Positions 28,788 through 37,647 of a stretch of DNA of 64,000 nt are shown here, piece by piece. The stretch's first letter is position 1; each line of letters opens with the position of its first letter. The stretch lies in assembly GCA_038116745.1 (NCBI GenBank), contig JAYODW010000001.1:62001-126000 (forward strand). Direction: 5' to 3'. Source of the DNA: JAYODW01 sp038116745 (GTDB lineage Bacteria > Pseudomonadota > Gammaproteobacteria > Ga0077536). The notes beneath the pieces were generated by a model. That model was not told the DNA's origin and made no database searches. It was given only the letters and a program-made list of their open reading frames with translations. Made by a program: the position numbers and the translations under genes.

Positions 28788-29177
28788 ATGCTGGAAAAAC
28801 TGAACCCACAGGACATCGTTGCCCCGTTCAACAATGCCTACCATCACACCGTTGTGATCCCGCCTGATGCGCGTGTTGCACACATCGCAGGACAGGTCGG
28901 CCTGAATCCTGACGGCAGCCTGCCCGACACTCTGGAAGCGCAGGCAGACCGGGCATGGGGGAATTTGATGGCCGCGCTGGGAGCGGCAGGCATGGGCGCC
29001 GCGGACGTGGTGAAAGTTACGGCTTATCTGGTGGATGCCGACGATTATCCGGCCTTCGCCGCTGCGCGTTCACGGTGCCTGGGCGACGCCCGGCCGGCGT
29101 CGACGGCACTCCTGGTCAAGCAGTTGCTCAAACCGGAATGGCGCTTTGAAATCGAGGCAATCGCAGCCAGAGTTTGA
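28788..29177 (+). CDS. RidA/YjgF/UK114-family protein lacking the deaminase arginine
   Basis: A 129-residue single-domain trimeric Rid protein: ARVAHIAGQVGLNPDGSLPDTLEAQADRAWGNL, VVKVTAYLVDADDY, and the C-terminal EWRFEIEAIAARV. In true RidA imine deaminases a conserved Arg lies in the P-A-R-S segment; here it reads RPASTALLVKQL, with Ser at that position. Enamine or imine hydrolysis of the RidA kind is therefore doubtful, and it probably belongs to one of the divergent Rid subgroups often tied to catabolic pathways. GGAAGGAGC before the ATG at 28788 is a good ribosome binding site. Confidence 0.85.
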   Translation: MLEKLNPQDIVAPFNNAYHHTVVIPPDARVAHIAGQVGLNPDGSLPDTLEAQADRAWGNLMAALGAAGMGAADVVKVTAYLVDADDYPAFAAARSRCLGDARPASTALLVKQLLKPEWRFEIEAIAARV

Positions 29178-29286
29178 AATCTGAATTGGTGCAGCGGCAA
29201 AGTGGACGCCTCGCTCGGGCGCGTAGTAACCTTCGTGCACATTGAAGACACCCAGTTAACTTCCGGATTTTTATGGGAGACGTGAA

Positions 29287-30516
29287 ATGGAAGTAGGCGC
29301 TTTTTATCTGCCCTCAGTGGGGCGCAAAGAGGATATCTCTGCCGGCATGGCCGGTAAGCGCACCGACCTTTACCAGATGATGCTGCGTGAGCTGACCGAG
29401 CAGCTGCAGTACATGGACGGAAACGGGTACTACGGCTGCGGATTCACCGAGCACCATTTCCACGTCGAAGGCGAAGAGGTCTCCACCAATCCGGTCATGC
29501 TGGATCTCTATTTCGGCATGCAGACCCGGAACATGAAGTTCGGCCAGCTGGGTAACGTGTTGCCGTCGCAGAATCCGATCAATCTGGCGGAAAACATCGC
29601 GATGCTTTCCCAGATGCTGAACGGGCGCGTTTTTGCCGGGTTCGCCCGGGGTTATCAGCCCCGCTGGGTGAATGTGCTCGGCCAGCAGATAGGCTTGAGC
29701 GATCCGGCCTCGGGTGAGGACTACGAGGAACTCAAACGTTCGCTCTTCGAAGAGCATTTCGACCTCATCATGACCGCATGGAAGAACGATACGTTCAAAT
29801 TCCAGGGCAAGCACTGGCAGGTACCGACGCAGGACATCAAATGGGCCGCGGCAGAGGTGGCCTGGAACTATGGTCAGGGTTGTAACAAGGACGGATACAT
29901 CGAGGAGATCGGAATCGCGCCTCCGACTTTCGAAAAGCAGATCCCGGACATGTTCATGCCCTTCGCGACCTCGGAGCGCTCCATCAAGTGGGGCATGGAA
30001 CGGGGCATTGTGCCGGTGACTATCATGACCCAGTACGAAGTGGTCAAAGAACACTTCCGCGCCGGTATGGAAGCTGCGAACGAGGCGGGGTTGAACTACA
30101 AGTTCGGCCAGGGCATGGCTATGAGCCGCGAAGTCATCGTTGCAGATACAGACGAAGAGGCCGAAGCGATTGCCCGGGAAGCAGGCTCCTTCATCTGGAA
30201 CAACTTTTTCGTACCTTTCGGCTTCAACGCGGCCATCTGCAAAGCGGGCGAAGGTCCGTTTGACCTGCCGGCGACCTTTGAGACCCTATGCGAGCGAGGG
30301 CTTGTCATTCACGGCAGCCCTGATACCGTGAACCGCAAGCTCGAAGTGCTGTTCAAGCAGCTGCCGGTCGACTTCTTCTGGATGTTCATCTACAACCACA
30401 TGCCGCATGCTGCGTGCATGAAGTCGCTGGAACTGATGACTGAAAAAGTCTGGCCGAATTTCAGCGATAAAATCGGCTCTGCAGCCAGCGCTCCGATGGC
30501 GGCATCCGGCGGCTGA
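29287..30516 (+). CDS. LLM-class flavin-dependent oxidoreductase (large form)
   Basis: A 409-residue luciferase-like enzyme. MEVGAFYLPSVGRKEDISAGM opens the barrel, YYGCGFTEHHFHVEGEE gives the EHHF motif seen in flavin-dependent LLM monooxygenases, and NGRVFAGFARGYQPRWVNVLG is the phosphate-binding region. An insertion (about 190-225, including WAAAEVAWNYGQGCNKDG) makes it longer than the other two LLM enzymes here. A two-component monooxygenase that takes reduced flavin from a reductase is likely, but no reductase gene is adjacent. The start has GGGAGACGTGAA just upstream. A strong terminator follows 81 bases after the stop. Confidence 0.83.
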   Translation: MEVGAFYLPSVGRKEDISAGMAGKRTDLYQMMLRELTEQLQYMDGNGYYGCGFTEHHFHVEGEEVSTNPVMLDLYFGMQTRNMKFGQLGNVLPSQNPINLAENIAMLSQMLNGRVFAGFARGYQPRWVNVLGQQIGLSDPASGEDYEELKRSLFEEHFDLIMTAWKNDTFKFQGKHWQVPTQDIKWAAAEVAWNYGQGCNKDGYIEEIGIAPPTFEKQIPDMFMPFATSERSIKWGMERGIVPVTIMTQYEVVKEHFRAGMEAANEAGLNYKFGQGMAMSREVIVADTDEEAEAIAREAGSFIWNNFFVPFGFNAAICKAGEGPFDLPATFETLCERGLVIHGSPDTVNRKLEVLFKQLPVDFFWMFIYNHMPHAACMKSLELMTEKVWPNFSDKIGSAASAPMAASGG

Positions 30517-30597
30517 CGCAGTCATCGGCACGGGTATCCCGCCTGTGCCGGCCGTCGTCGCGTTGTTGATTGAGAAAGCGTGACAACCTGACAGATC

Positions 30598-30634
30598 AAC
30601 CCGGTGCCGGGTTACCCGCACCGGGTTTTTTTTT
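30598..30634 (+). terminator. Rho-independent terminator after the LLM gene
   Basis: A perfect 10-base stem, AACCCGGTGC (30598-30607) pairing with GCACCGGGTT (30618-30627), is followed by nine T residues (30626-30634). The 10-base loop can itself pair GGG with CCC. It separates the LLM gene from the AEC transporter gene. Confidence 0.92.
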
Positions 30635-30689
30635 GCCTGAAGCCGCTCGCACCCGTCGGGCGTCAGCGGCGCGACAGACAGGGAATTTC

Positions 30690-31619
30690 ATGAACGCTGT
30701 GGCCGCTGTGGTTGTTCCGGTTTTTGGAACGGTAGCGCTGGGGTACGGGCTGGCGCGCAGCCGGCTGTTCAGCGCTGAGGCTGGCGCCGGGCTGGTGCGT
30801 TTCATGTACTACCTGGCGATTCCCGCCCTGCTGATCGACAGCGTGCAACGGGCGGAGTTGCCGGCAACGCTTCCCTGGGCTTTTCTGGCGGCGTTCTACG
30901 GGCCGTCGTTTCTGCTGTATGCGATCGGGATGAGCGCAACGCGTGTGTTGCTTGGCTGGCAGGCGCGTGATCCGGTCATGGGCGGCATGACGGCGAGCTA
31001 TTCGAATATCGTTTTGCTTGGTTATCCCGTAGTGCTCAGCGCATTCGGCGCCGGCGGGACGATGCCTCTGATTATTCTGCTTGCCACCCAGAGCATGCTG
31101 CTTTTTCCTTTCACGACCTGGCTTCTGGAGCGCGCGGGGACAGCGCCGGAACAGGGTGGTGGAGCTCTTCGAGCGCTTCAGCGTCTTGCCCTGAACCCCG
31201 TGTTGGTGAGCCTTGCGCTCGGGATCGGGCTGAATCTTACAGATGCGACCCTGCCTGAACCCCTGGCGCGGATGCTCAAGCTGCTCGGGAGTGCGGGGCC
31301 CGCATGTGCGCTGGTCGCGCTCGGGATCAGCCTTGCGCAGTATCGGCTGGTCGGGGGCTACCGTGATGCGCTTTTCCTGATTGCGTTGAAAAATGCGCTG
31401 CATCCTGTGCTTGTCTGGGGGGGATGTGTGGCGTTGCGAATTGAAACATCCTGGACCCAGGTGGCCGTGCTGCTGGCGGCAATGCCCTGTGGACTGAATG
31501 CCTTCATTTTCGCGAGCCAGTACCAGGTACGTGAGGAGACCGTGTCCAAGTCGGTCGTGCTCTCGACAGCCCTGTCCAGCCTGGTCGCGGCGCTGATCCT
31601 GAGCTGGATGCTTCCCTGA
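30690..31619 (+). CDS. AEC-family transporter (auxin efflux carrier type)
   Basis: A 309-residue inner-membrane protein with about ten hydrophobic segments and the family's central crossover region (SYSNIVLLGYPVVLSAFG). The second half repeats the pattern (LNPVLVSLALGIGLNL, CGLNAFIFASQY). Bacterial relatives move malonate, malate or other organic acids. Nothing in the sequence fixes the substrate. I use ATG 30690 because it starts directly in the first membrane segment; an earlier ATG at 30570 lies before the terminator and adds a non-conserved leader. It precedes the two-component genes in the same direction by 103 bases. Confidence 0.82.
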   Translation: MNAVAAVVVPVFGTVALGYGLARSRLFSAEAGAGLVRFMYYLAIPALLIDSVQRAELPATLPWAFLAAFYGPSFLLYAIGMSATRVLLGWQARDPVMGGMTASYSNIVLLGYPVVLSAFGAGGTMPLIILLATQSMLLFPFTTWLLERAGTAPEQGGGALRALQRLALNPVLVSLALGIGLNLTDATLPEPLARMLKLLGSAGPACALVALGISLAQYRLVGGYRDALFLIALKNALHPVLVWGGCVALRIETSWTQVAVLLAAMPCGLNAFIFASQYQVREETVSKSVVLSTALSSLVAALILSWMLP

Positions 31620-31722
31620 GAGGCTGCACGGCAGCAGTAACGCGCCACCTCGCTGCCGATGAGCGACGGTATACACTGAGCCGAGGCGTTTGCGGAAATG
31701 CTGCTTGAGGGTACTGCAACCG

Positions 31723-32409
31723 ATGACATCGGCTGGCGACATTCTGGTAGTCGAGGACCATCGCGATATCGCAGCGCTGGTCTGTGAGCACCTTGAGGGT
31801 GTCGGTTTCGAGGTGGACTACGCGGATACCGGGGAGGCCGCGCTGCATCTTGTGGCGTCGAATCGCTATGACGCTCTGGTGCTGGACCTGATGCTGCCTG
31901 GTATCGATGGCATCGAGCTGTGTGGACGAATGCGTGCCGCCGGTAACGACATACCTGTTCTCATGTTGACGGCGCGGGATACCCTCGCTGACAAACTCAG
32001 CGGCTTTGAAAGCGGCGCAGATGATTACCTGGTGAAACCGTTTGATCTGCCGGAGCTGGAGGCCAGGCTGCTTGCGATTATCCGTCGTCGTCAAGGCGGG
32101 GCTGCTGCCGGACGGCTGGTGGTCGGCGACCTGTCGGTGGATGTGGAAACGCACACCGTGACCCGCGCAGGGCAGAATCTGACGGTCACGCCCACCGGAC
32201 TCAAACTTCTGTCTGAGCTCATCCGTCATTCTCCTCGTGTAGTAGAGCGACGCGCTCTGGAGCGCGCCGTGTGGGGCGATGCGCCGCCGGACAGTGATGC
32301 CCTAAGGACCCATCTCTACCAGCTGCGCAAGGTTGTTGACAGACCGTTTAAGACAGCCCTGATCCACACGGTGCACAGCGCAGGCTTCCGGATTGCGGAT
32401 GAGCGCTGA
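31723..32409 (+). CDS. OmpR/PhoB-family response regulator
   Basis: A 228-residue regulator. The receiver domain (1-118) has acidic residues ED (11-12), phospho-acceptor Asp55 in VLDLMLPG, Thr in LTARD and Lys105 in LVKPFD. The winged-helix output domain (about 130-226) shows TPTGLKLLSELIRHSPRVVERRALERAVWG and LRTHLYQLRKVVD. Overall it is closest in style to the QseB/PmrA/RstA group. It overlaps the next gene by 11 bases, so kinase and regulator are co-translated. I start at ATG 31723 (MTSAGDILVVED); the TTG upstream gives an unconserved leader. Confidence 0.9.
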   Translation: MTSAGDILVVEDHRDIAALVCEHLEGVGFEVDYADTGEAALHLVASNRYDALVLDLMLPGIDGIELCGRMRAAGNDIPVLMLTARDTLADKLSGFESGADDYLVKPFDLPELEARLLAIIRRRQGGAAAGRLVVGDLSVDVETHTVTRAGQNLTVTPTGLKLLSELIRHSPRVVERRALERAVWGDAPPDSDALRTHLYQLRKVVDRPFKTALIHTVHSAGFRIADER

Positions 32410-33727
32410 GCGCAGCAACCGGTTGAATGTCAGCCTGTGGCGGGCGTTCCTGCTGCAGATGACCTTGATCAGTGCGTCGGTTGTGGCGGGAGTTTTTCTG
32501 GCCGAGTTTGCCATCAGGGAACTGTTGATCGAATCGGCGCTGACCCGGGAGGCCGATTATTTCTGGTCCCGAAGGAACATCGACAGCGCTACGCCGGCAC
32601 CCAACACCAATACGCTTATCGGCTACGTGTTCAAACAGGACTCGGCGGAGATCCCCGGAGAATTTGCGGGGCTTTCAATGGGGATCCACGATATCCAGAC
32701 ACCTGCGGGCGAAGCCGTCGTGCAGGTCAGTGAGTCTGGAAGCGAGCGGCTGTATCTCGTTTTCGACGCGAACAACGTCAAAGAGCTCGCGACCTATTTC
32801 GGCGTCGCGCCGCTCGCGCTGATGCTGATCGCGCTTTACTCGTCGGCCTGGGTGGCCTATCTCATCGCGCGTCGAGCGGTATCACCCGTCATACGCTTTG
32901 CCCGCACGGTAAGAGACGTTGATCTGGACGCTCCGGGCGCGGCAGATCTCCTGGCTCGGCAGCTCGACGGAAGCAATTCCGAGATCGAAGTGCTGGGACA
33001 TGCGCTGCAGAATCTGCTGATGCGGGTGCACAGCATGGTTGAACGGGAGCGCTTGTTTACCCGGGAGGCGAGCCATGAACTGCGCAGCCCGTTGACCGTT
33101 ATCCGTATGGCGAGTGACAACCTGCTGAGACGTCACACGCTTGAGCCGGCGGCGCGAACCGCGATTGAACGGATCCAGCGGGCCGCGCGGGATATGGAGG
33201 AGCTGACAGAAATTCTGCTGCTGCTGGCCCGGGAAAACGAAGGGGCGCTGGGCACGGAACAGGTCAGTGTGGACCTGGCGATCGAGCAGGAAATCAATGC
33301 CTGCCGGCTGCTCTATGCCGATAAGCCGCTGGAGCTGGAGCTCGCGCGTGCGAATCACCTCATGGTCGAGGCGGCTCCGCGGGTCCTGTCCATCGTGCTC
33401 GGGAATCTTCTGCGCAACGCCTGCTCCTATACCGACCGCGGTCGAGTGGCTGTATCGGTGGCGGGCACCTCCATCGTGATTGAGGATGAGGGTGTCGGCA
33501 TCGAAAAAGCTCAGCTTGCGCAGGTATTCCAGGCTTATGCGACCCGGCAGCACGCGCGTGGGCACGGCATCGGCCTCAGCCTGGTCAAGCGCATTACCGA
33601 TCGTTTTGACTGGCAAATCAGCATCGAAAGCGAATTGTCGCGCGGTACTCGGGTCACGCTGACAATCCCGGAGGGCGAAGTCATTGCCCTTGACGAGCGG
33701 TCACCCGAACCCCGGCTCAGAGCTTGA
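32399..33727 (+). CDS. Membrane sensor histidine kinase
   Basis: A 442-residue kinase. TM1 lies at about 14-36 and TM2 at about 134-157, with a periplasmic sensor region of about 95 residues between them (contains IGYVFKQDSAEIPGEF and VVQVSESGSERLYLVFD). A HAMP-like linker follows, then the HisKA domain with phospho-acceptor His226 in EASHELRSPLTVIR. The HATPase domain has N-box NLLRNACSY, G1 IEDEGVGIEK and G2 GHGIGLSLV. The ligand is unknown. The gene starts inside the end of the regulator gene. Neighbours offer no obvious target, although HtpX downstream hints at envelope stress. Confidence 0.9.
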   Translation: MSAERSNRLNVSLWRAFLLQMTLISASVVAGVFLAEFAIRELLIESALTREADYFWSRRNIDSATPAPNTNTLIGYVFKQDSAEIPGEFAGLSMGIHDIQTPAGEAVVQVSESGSERLYLVFDANNVKELATYFGVAPLALMLIALYSSAWVAYLIARRAVSPVIRFARTVRDVDLDAPGAADLLARQLDGSNSEIEVLGHALQNLLMRVHSMVERERLFTREASHELRSPLTVIRMASDNLLRRHTLEPAARTAIERIQRAARDMEELTEILLLLARENEGALGTEQVSVDLAIEQEINACRLLYADKPLELELARANHLMVEAAPRVLSIVLGNLLRNACSYTDRGRVAVSVAGTSIVIEDEGVGIEKAQLAQVFQAYATRQHARGHGIGLSLVKRITDRFDWQISIESELSRGTRVTLTIPEGEVIALDERSPEPRLRA

Positions 33728-33851
33728 AGACCGGCCGACTGTCCCCATCTGAACCATGGCGCTGTCGGCACGCTCAGAAGCCAGCGGCTGCGGTGGCTGA
33801 GGCAGCCGCGCGCATTGTTCTGTCCATCAACCCGGAGGTTTTTAAACGCCC

Positions 33852-34697
33852 ATGCTCAGAATAGGACTGTTCGTCGCAACGAACTTTGCGGTGCTGATGG
33901 TGCTGTCCATTGTGCTTCAGCTGCTCGGTTTGAATCAGCCCGGAAGCGGCACCGGGGGCTTGATTGTCTTCGCTGCGCTGTTCGGCATGGGCGGCTCACT
34001 CATTTCCCTGATGATGTCCAAATCCATGGCGCTGCGGGCAGTGCGCGGGAAGGTTATCGACGCTCCGACCGATGCGACAGAACGGTGGCTGATGAGTACT
34101 GTACACACACAGGCTGCCGCGGCCGGGATTGGGAAACCGGACGTGGCGATTTTCGATTCCGCCAGCCCTAACGCATTCGCTACGGGTGCGAATCGCGATG
34201 CGGCGCTGGTCGCGGTCAGTACCGGTCTTTTACGACACATGAGCAGAGAAGAGGTTGAGGCGGTTCTTGGGCACGAGATCAGCCATGTCGCGAACGGGGA
34301 TATGGTGACGCTGGCGCTTCTGCAGGGAGTGATGAACACCTTCGTGATGGTGTTCGCTCACCTGGCGGCGGCGGCGCTGGATCGTGATAACCGCGGGCGA
34401 CACGGCGCGGGCTACTACATCGGCTATTTCGCCGCGCAGGCGGTGCTGGGTTTTCTCGCGTCGCTGGTCGTGATGTGGTTCAGTCGTTACCGCGAATACC
34501 GTGCCGACGCCGGGGGCGCTGAGCTGGCCGGCCGGCAGCACATGATTGCTGCCCTGGAGCGTCTCCAGCAGCAGGTCGAGCCGACGCCTCTGCCTGAGCA
34601 GATGGCTGCATTCGGTATCGCGGGTGGCCTCGGAGAACTCCTTGCGACACATCCGCCGCTCGCGAAACGGATAGAAGCCCTGCGCGCGGCAGCCTGA
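33852..34697 (+). CDS. htpX: Membrane zinc protease HtpX
   Basis: A 281-residue inner-membrane M48 metalloprotease that removes damaged membrane proteins under envelope or heat stress. Two hydrophobic segments at the N-terminus (about 1-25 and 36-55) are followed by the zinc motif HEISH (141-145) in VEAVLGHEISHVANGDM. The third ligand Glu is in SRYREYRADAGGAELAG near residue 218. Two more membrane segments lie between them. The length matches E. coli HtpX (293). GGAGGTTTTTAAACGCCC precedes the ATG at 33852. It converges on the methyltransferase gene. Confidence 0.92.
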   Translation: MLRIGLFVATNFAVLMVLSIVLQLLGLNQPGSGTGGLIVFAALFGMGGSLISLMMSKSMALRAVRGKVIDAPTDATERWLMSTVHTQAAAAGIGKPDVAIFDSASPNAFATGANRDAALVAVSTGLLRHMSREEVEAVLGHEISHVANGDMVTLALLQGVMNTFVMVFAHLAAAALDRDNRGRHGAGYYIGYFAAQAVLGFLASLVVMWFSRYREYRADAGGAELAGRQHMIAALERLQQQVEPTPLPEQMAAFGIAGGLGELLATHPPLAKRIEALRAAA

Positions 34698-34727
34698 TAC
34701 CGCGTCGGGCTGGGCGCACCGGGTCAG

Positions 34728-35438
34728 TCAGGGTTTGCGCAACAGATCGACACGCATCGGGACCTGATATTCAGCGCTGCCGTCGGCGGCCTGGCAGGCC
34801 TCGAACCTGGCTTTGATCTCAGCGAGGGTTGTTGGACTCAAGGCCAGATCGAGATGCGTGGCGCCCAGGATGCGCTGTTCAAAGTCACTGAAGTCTGTGA
34901 AACGACTCGGGGTGAGAAAGAAAATCTCCTCGACGAGCTCCAGATGACCCGCATCGACCGCGCGTTTCACCGCCTCGAACGCCGCTTCGCGTACTACTTC
35001 TTCGTCGTTGAAAAGCCGGATGATTTCGTTGAACTCACCGGCAAATACGGGCTCGGAGATATAGGCCAGACCGCCCTGCTTGAGCACCCGCGCGATTTCG
35101 TCGAGCGCGGTATCAAGCGCAGCCAGCGGCACATGGTGTAGCGATTTGAACATGCATACCACGTCGGCGGAGGCATCGGGGAGCGCAATGGACTCAGCGC
35201 CGCCCAATTCGAAAGAGACCCCCGGCAGGTCGGTACGCTGCTGATGTCTTTCTATCTGTACCGTGTCAACGTCGAAGGCCATTACTGTGCGCCCGCGATC
35301 GGCGCCCGCCAGGCGCTCGGTGTGTATGGCGGTACCGCAGCCGAGCTCAACGATATTTTTTCCATCGAGCTGCAGCAGCTCGGCGTAGAGTTCATGTTCG
35401 TTGAGGACGCGGTCGGCGTCCGGCGCTTTGAGTTGCAT
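34728..35438 (-). CDS. Class I SAM-dependent methyltransferase
   Basis: A 236-residue methyltransferase. Motif I is NIVELGCGTAIHTERLA, motif II region VMAFDVDTVQIERHQ, and ADVVCMFKSLHHVP followed by ARVLKQGGLAYISEP are post-I and motif III elements of the Methyltransf_11 family. The acceptor is unknown. An aGGAG sequence lies nine bases before the ATG at 35438, which I prefer to an upstream in-frame start at 35471. It converges on htpX with a 30-base gap. Confidence 0.8.
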   Translation of the reverse strand: MQLKAPDADRVLNEHELYAELLQLDGKNIVELGCGTAIHTERLAGADRGRTVMAFDVDTVQIERHQQRTDLPGVSFELGGAESIALPDASADVVCMFKSLHHVPLAALDTALDEIARVLKQGGLAYISEPVFAGEFNEIIRLFNDEEVVREAAFEAVKRAVDAGHLELVEEIFFLTPSRFTDFSDFEQRILGATHLDLALSPTTLAEIKARFEACQAADGSAEYQVPMRVDLLRKP

Positions 35439-35566
35439 GGGTGCTCCTGTTCTGAGGTTCTTGCCCGTCATCGACGGCGTCAGATCAGTCTAAAGCAGGT
35501 ATCTGTGGGTTGACGCGCCTGGTTCGAATCGAACAGTCGTGCGGCCGGGTTTGGTTGTTTCGCGGC

Positions 35567-36709
35567 TCATTGTCCATCTGGGAGCGTTAGCTCCGCGAGT
35601 ATCTCGTCGGTGTGTTCGCCGAGCGCTGGAGCAGGGCGTCGGTCGGTGGGCGGAGCACTGTCGAAGCGCGCGGCGGGACGCGGCGCGCGCATGAGGCCGG
35701 CCACGGGGTGGTCAGACTCTTCGATCATCTGGTTGGCGGCCAGCTGCGGTTCGCGCAGCACCTGCTCCATGTTCAGGATCGGTGCGCAGGGCACTTCTTC
35801 CTCACGCAGGCTCTTCAGTGCCTGCTCGCTGCTCAGATCGCGCAGCCCGGCGGCAATCAAGGCGAGCAGCGCCTCGATGTTTTTCACCCTGTCCGGGATT
35901 GTTTTGAACTGTTCGTCGGCAACCCATTCGGGATGTCCGAGTGCGTGCGCAAGCCCGGCCCATTCCTTGTCAGTGAGCGCGCCGGCAGTGATGTAGCCGT
36001 CAGCCGTCTGAAAGACCAGGTTGAAACCGCCTGGGAGCTTGTTCTCCACGCCTTCTCCGATCAGCGTGTGGTTCCACATGCCGTCAGGCCACAGCCAGGC
36101 GACCATGGCGTCGATCATCGCCAGGCGCACATGGTCGCCCCGGCCATTGCGTTCGCGGGCAAACAGGGCTGCGGCGATGGCCTGGGCGGCGGTAATGGCG
36201 GTGAGCTTATCGGGCAGGATGGTGCGCACCATGTGCGGCGGTCCTTTGTCTCCCTGCAGCGTTGCCATGCCGGACAGGGCCTGGATTACCGGGTCGTAGA
36301 CTCTCTGCTCCACGTACGGGCCGTGATCGCCGAAGCCACTGATAGAGACGTAGATCAGATCGGGCCGCAGCCCGCGCAGCGTCTGTTCCCCGAGTCCGAT
36401 GCGCTCGGCTGCCCCGGGTCGGAAGTTCTGCATGAACACATCGGCGGTCGCGATCAGTGCATGCAGGCGCTCGAGGTCGGCCGGGTTTTTGACATCCAGC
36501 ACAACAGAGCGTTTGTTACGGTTGCTTGTGGCGAAAAGGGCGGACATCCCGCCACGCATGGCGCCGAAGTAGCGGATCGGATCGCCGACACCGGGTGGTT
36601 CGACCTTGATCACGTCTGCGCCCTGGTCTCCGAGCAGTCCGGCAGCAAACGGCCCGCTGATCATCTGGGTGGCATCAATAATCCGTATGCCGGTGAGCGG
36701 TCCCGCCAT
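35567..36709 (-). CDS. CaiB/BaiF (class III) CoA-transferase
   Basis: A 380-residue class III CoA-transferase, moving CoA between carboxylic acids. MAGPLTGIRIIDATQMISGPFAAGLLGDQGADVIKVE (from GIRIIDATQ to GADVIKVE) is the canonical N-terminus. RNKRSVVLDVKNP and LRPDLIYVSISGFG follow, and Asp in TILPDKLTAITAAQAI sits where the catalytic Asp is found in formyl-CoA transferase. The C-terminal PAPALGEHTDEILAEL is also typical. A GAGGAGAG ribosome site precedes the ATG at 36709. The substrate pair cannot be told. It stands alone between the methyltransferase and the decayed channel gene. Confidence 0.88.
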   Translation of the reverse strand: MAGPLTGIRIIDATQMISGPFAAGLLGDQGADVIKVEPPGVGDPIRYFGAMRGGMSALFATSNRNKRSVVLDVKNPADLERLHALIATADVFMQNFRPGAAERIGLGEQTLRGLRPDLIYVSISGFGDHGPYVEQRVYDPVIQALSGMATLQGDKGPPHMVRTILPDKLTAITAAQAIAAALFARERNGRGDHVRLAMIDAMVAWLWPDGMWNHTLIGEGVENKLPGGFNLVFQTADGYITAGALTDKEWAGLAHALGHPEWVADEQFKTIPDRVKNIEALLALIAAGLRDLSSEQALKSLREEEVPCAPILNMEQVLREPQLAANQMIEESDHPVAGLMRAPRPAARFDSAPPTDRRPAPALGEHTDEILAELTLPDGQ

Positions 36710-36913
36710 GGTTTCTCTCCTCGGTTTGCGAGGAGTTTGGTCGCACAGCCCCAGCAGGTGCAAGTCAGGTCGCTGCGCGAGTGGACGGTTCGGGAGCGAA
36801 TGTTGCCGGCAGTCTGGTTACGTTTCGAGCTTAAGGCCATTGAAGGCTGCCGGCCGTGGGCGCGGCTCGCTGCGTAACAAGAGCGCCCAGGCTGCGTGCG
36901 GCGCGGGACGGGC

Positions 36914-37410
36914 TCAGTCCGCGCTCGGCGCGAGCGGGCGCGGTGCGATTTTCACTTCCCGTACTGTCGGCGGCGCAAGGCGGGTGCCGGCTCGCTCCAC
37001 TGCATCGATGAGCGCGAGATTCAGCGCTTCCGCAATTTCCAGGTAGAGCACATGGTCAGTCATTGCTATGTGGGCAGAAATCTCAATTTCGAGCGCATCG
37101 CTTGCGAAAGCTTTAAAGCGGACACGGTGTCCCTCAAGAACCCGGTCGTCGCTTTTGCATACGAGCCGTGAAGCGGCCCGCACAGGTTGCGCAGGTCGAG
37201 ATACGCCGCGCCGCGAAGATGGTCTGCGTCATCCATGGCGCGCAGAAACGCTGTGAAGCTCCGCCGCGGCGTGTCGCGCTCGAGCGGATCTTCGACAGTG
37301 CGCTGCTCTCCGTTGACCTGAACTGACTGAGAAGTCCCTGCAGCAGGAACGGAAGGCTCAGCTGCGCCGGAGATGTGCAGCGCCAGCAGGAGAGGTCTTT
37401 GGAAATGCAT
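36914..37410 (-). pseudogene. Decayed MscS-family channel gene with internal deletion and frameshift
   Basis: Two overlapping minus-strand frames carry opposite ends of one protein type. The frame from 37410 gives a signal-peptide-like start (MHFQRPLLLALHISGAAEP) and TPRRSFTAFLRAMDDADHL...AAYLDLRNL, the soluble N-terminal segment of large MscS-type proteins. The other frame, ending at 36914, gives VRFKAFASDALEIEISAHI...LYLEIAEALNLALIDAVERAGTRLAPP, the cytoplasmic C-terminal domain of the same family. The membrane helices and pore region between them are missing, and the reading frame changes around 37150-37200. A deletion of a few hundred codons best explains this. An intact but shorter MscS gene lies 0.8 kb away. 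The 204 bases between this remnant and the CoA-transferase gene (36710-36913) show nothing I recognise. Confidence 0.7.
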
Positions 37411-37582
37411 GCCAGACAGCCCGAGCCCTTTGTATCGACGTCATTATCCCGTATGCGCTCGACTCTGGCCGACGGCGCTGGCGCGGAGCGCAGCGTCGCG
37501 CAGCTCAGGGAACCGGGCAGATCATGCTTTTGAACATCGCGATGAGATCGCTCCCGCCGTGCCGATTGAGTGGTCCGCCGCT

Positions 37583-37610
37583 CTTGAAAATCGCTGCGAA
37601 GCCCCTATCT
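37583..37610 (+). promoter_or_regulatory. Heat-shock (sigma32-type) promoter of the hsp20 gene
   Basis: CTTGAAA (37583-37589) and CCCCTATCT (37602-37610), separated by 12 bases, match the RpoH consensus (CTTGAAA and CCCCATNT). The expected transcript start leaves a leader of about 30 bases before the ATG at 37648. No long leader hairpin of the RNA-thermometer kind is visible. Confidence 0.8.
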
Positions 37611-37647
37611 CTGCTTCATCGTCAACAAACAAGTCTGGAGCACTACC

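Noticed and set aside
35510..35545. Possible tRNA T-loop (GGTTCGAATC)
   Set aside because: The flanking bases CCTGG and CGAAC do not pair as a T stem, and no acceptor, D or anticodon arm is visible on either side.
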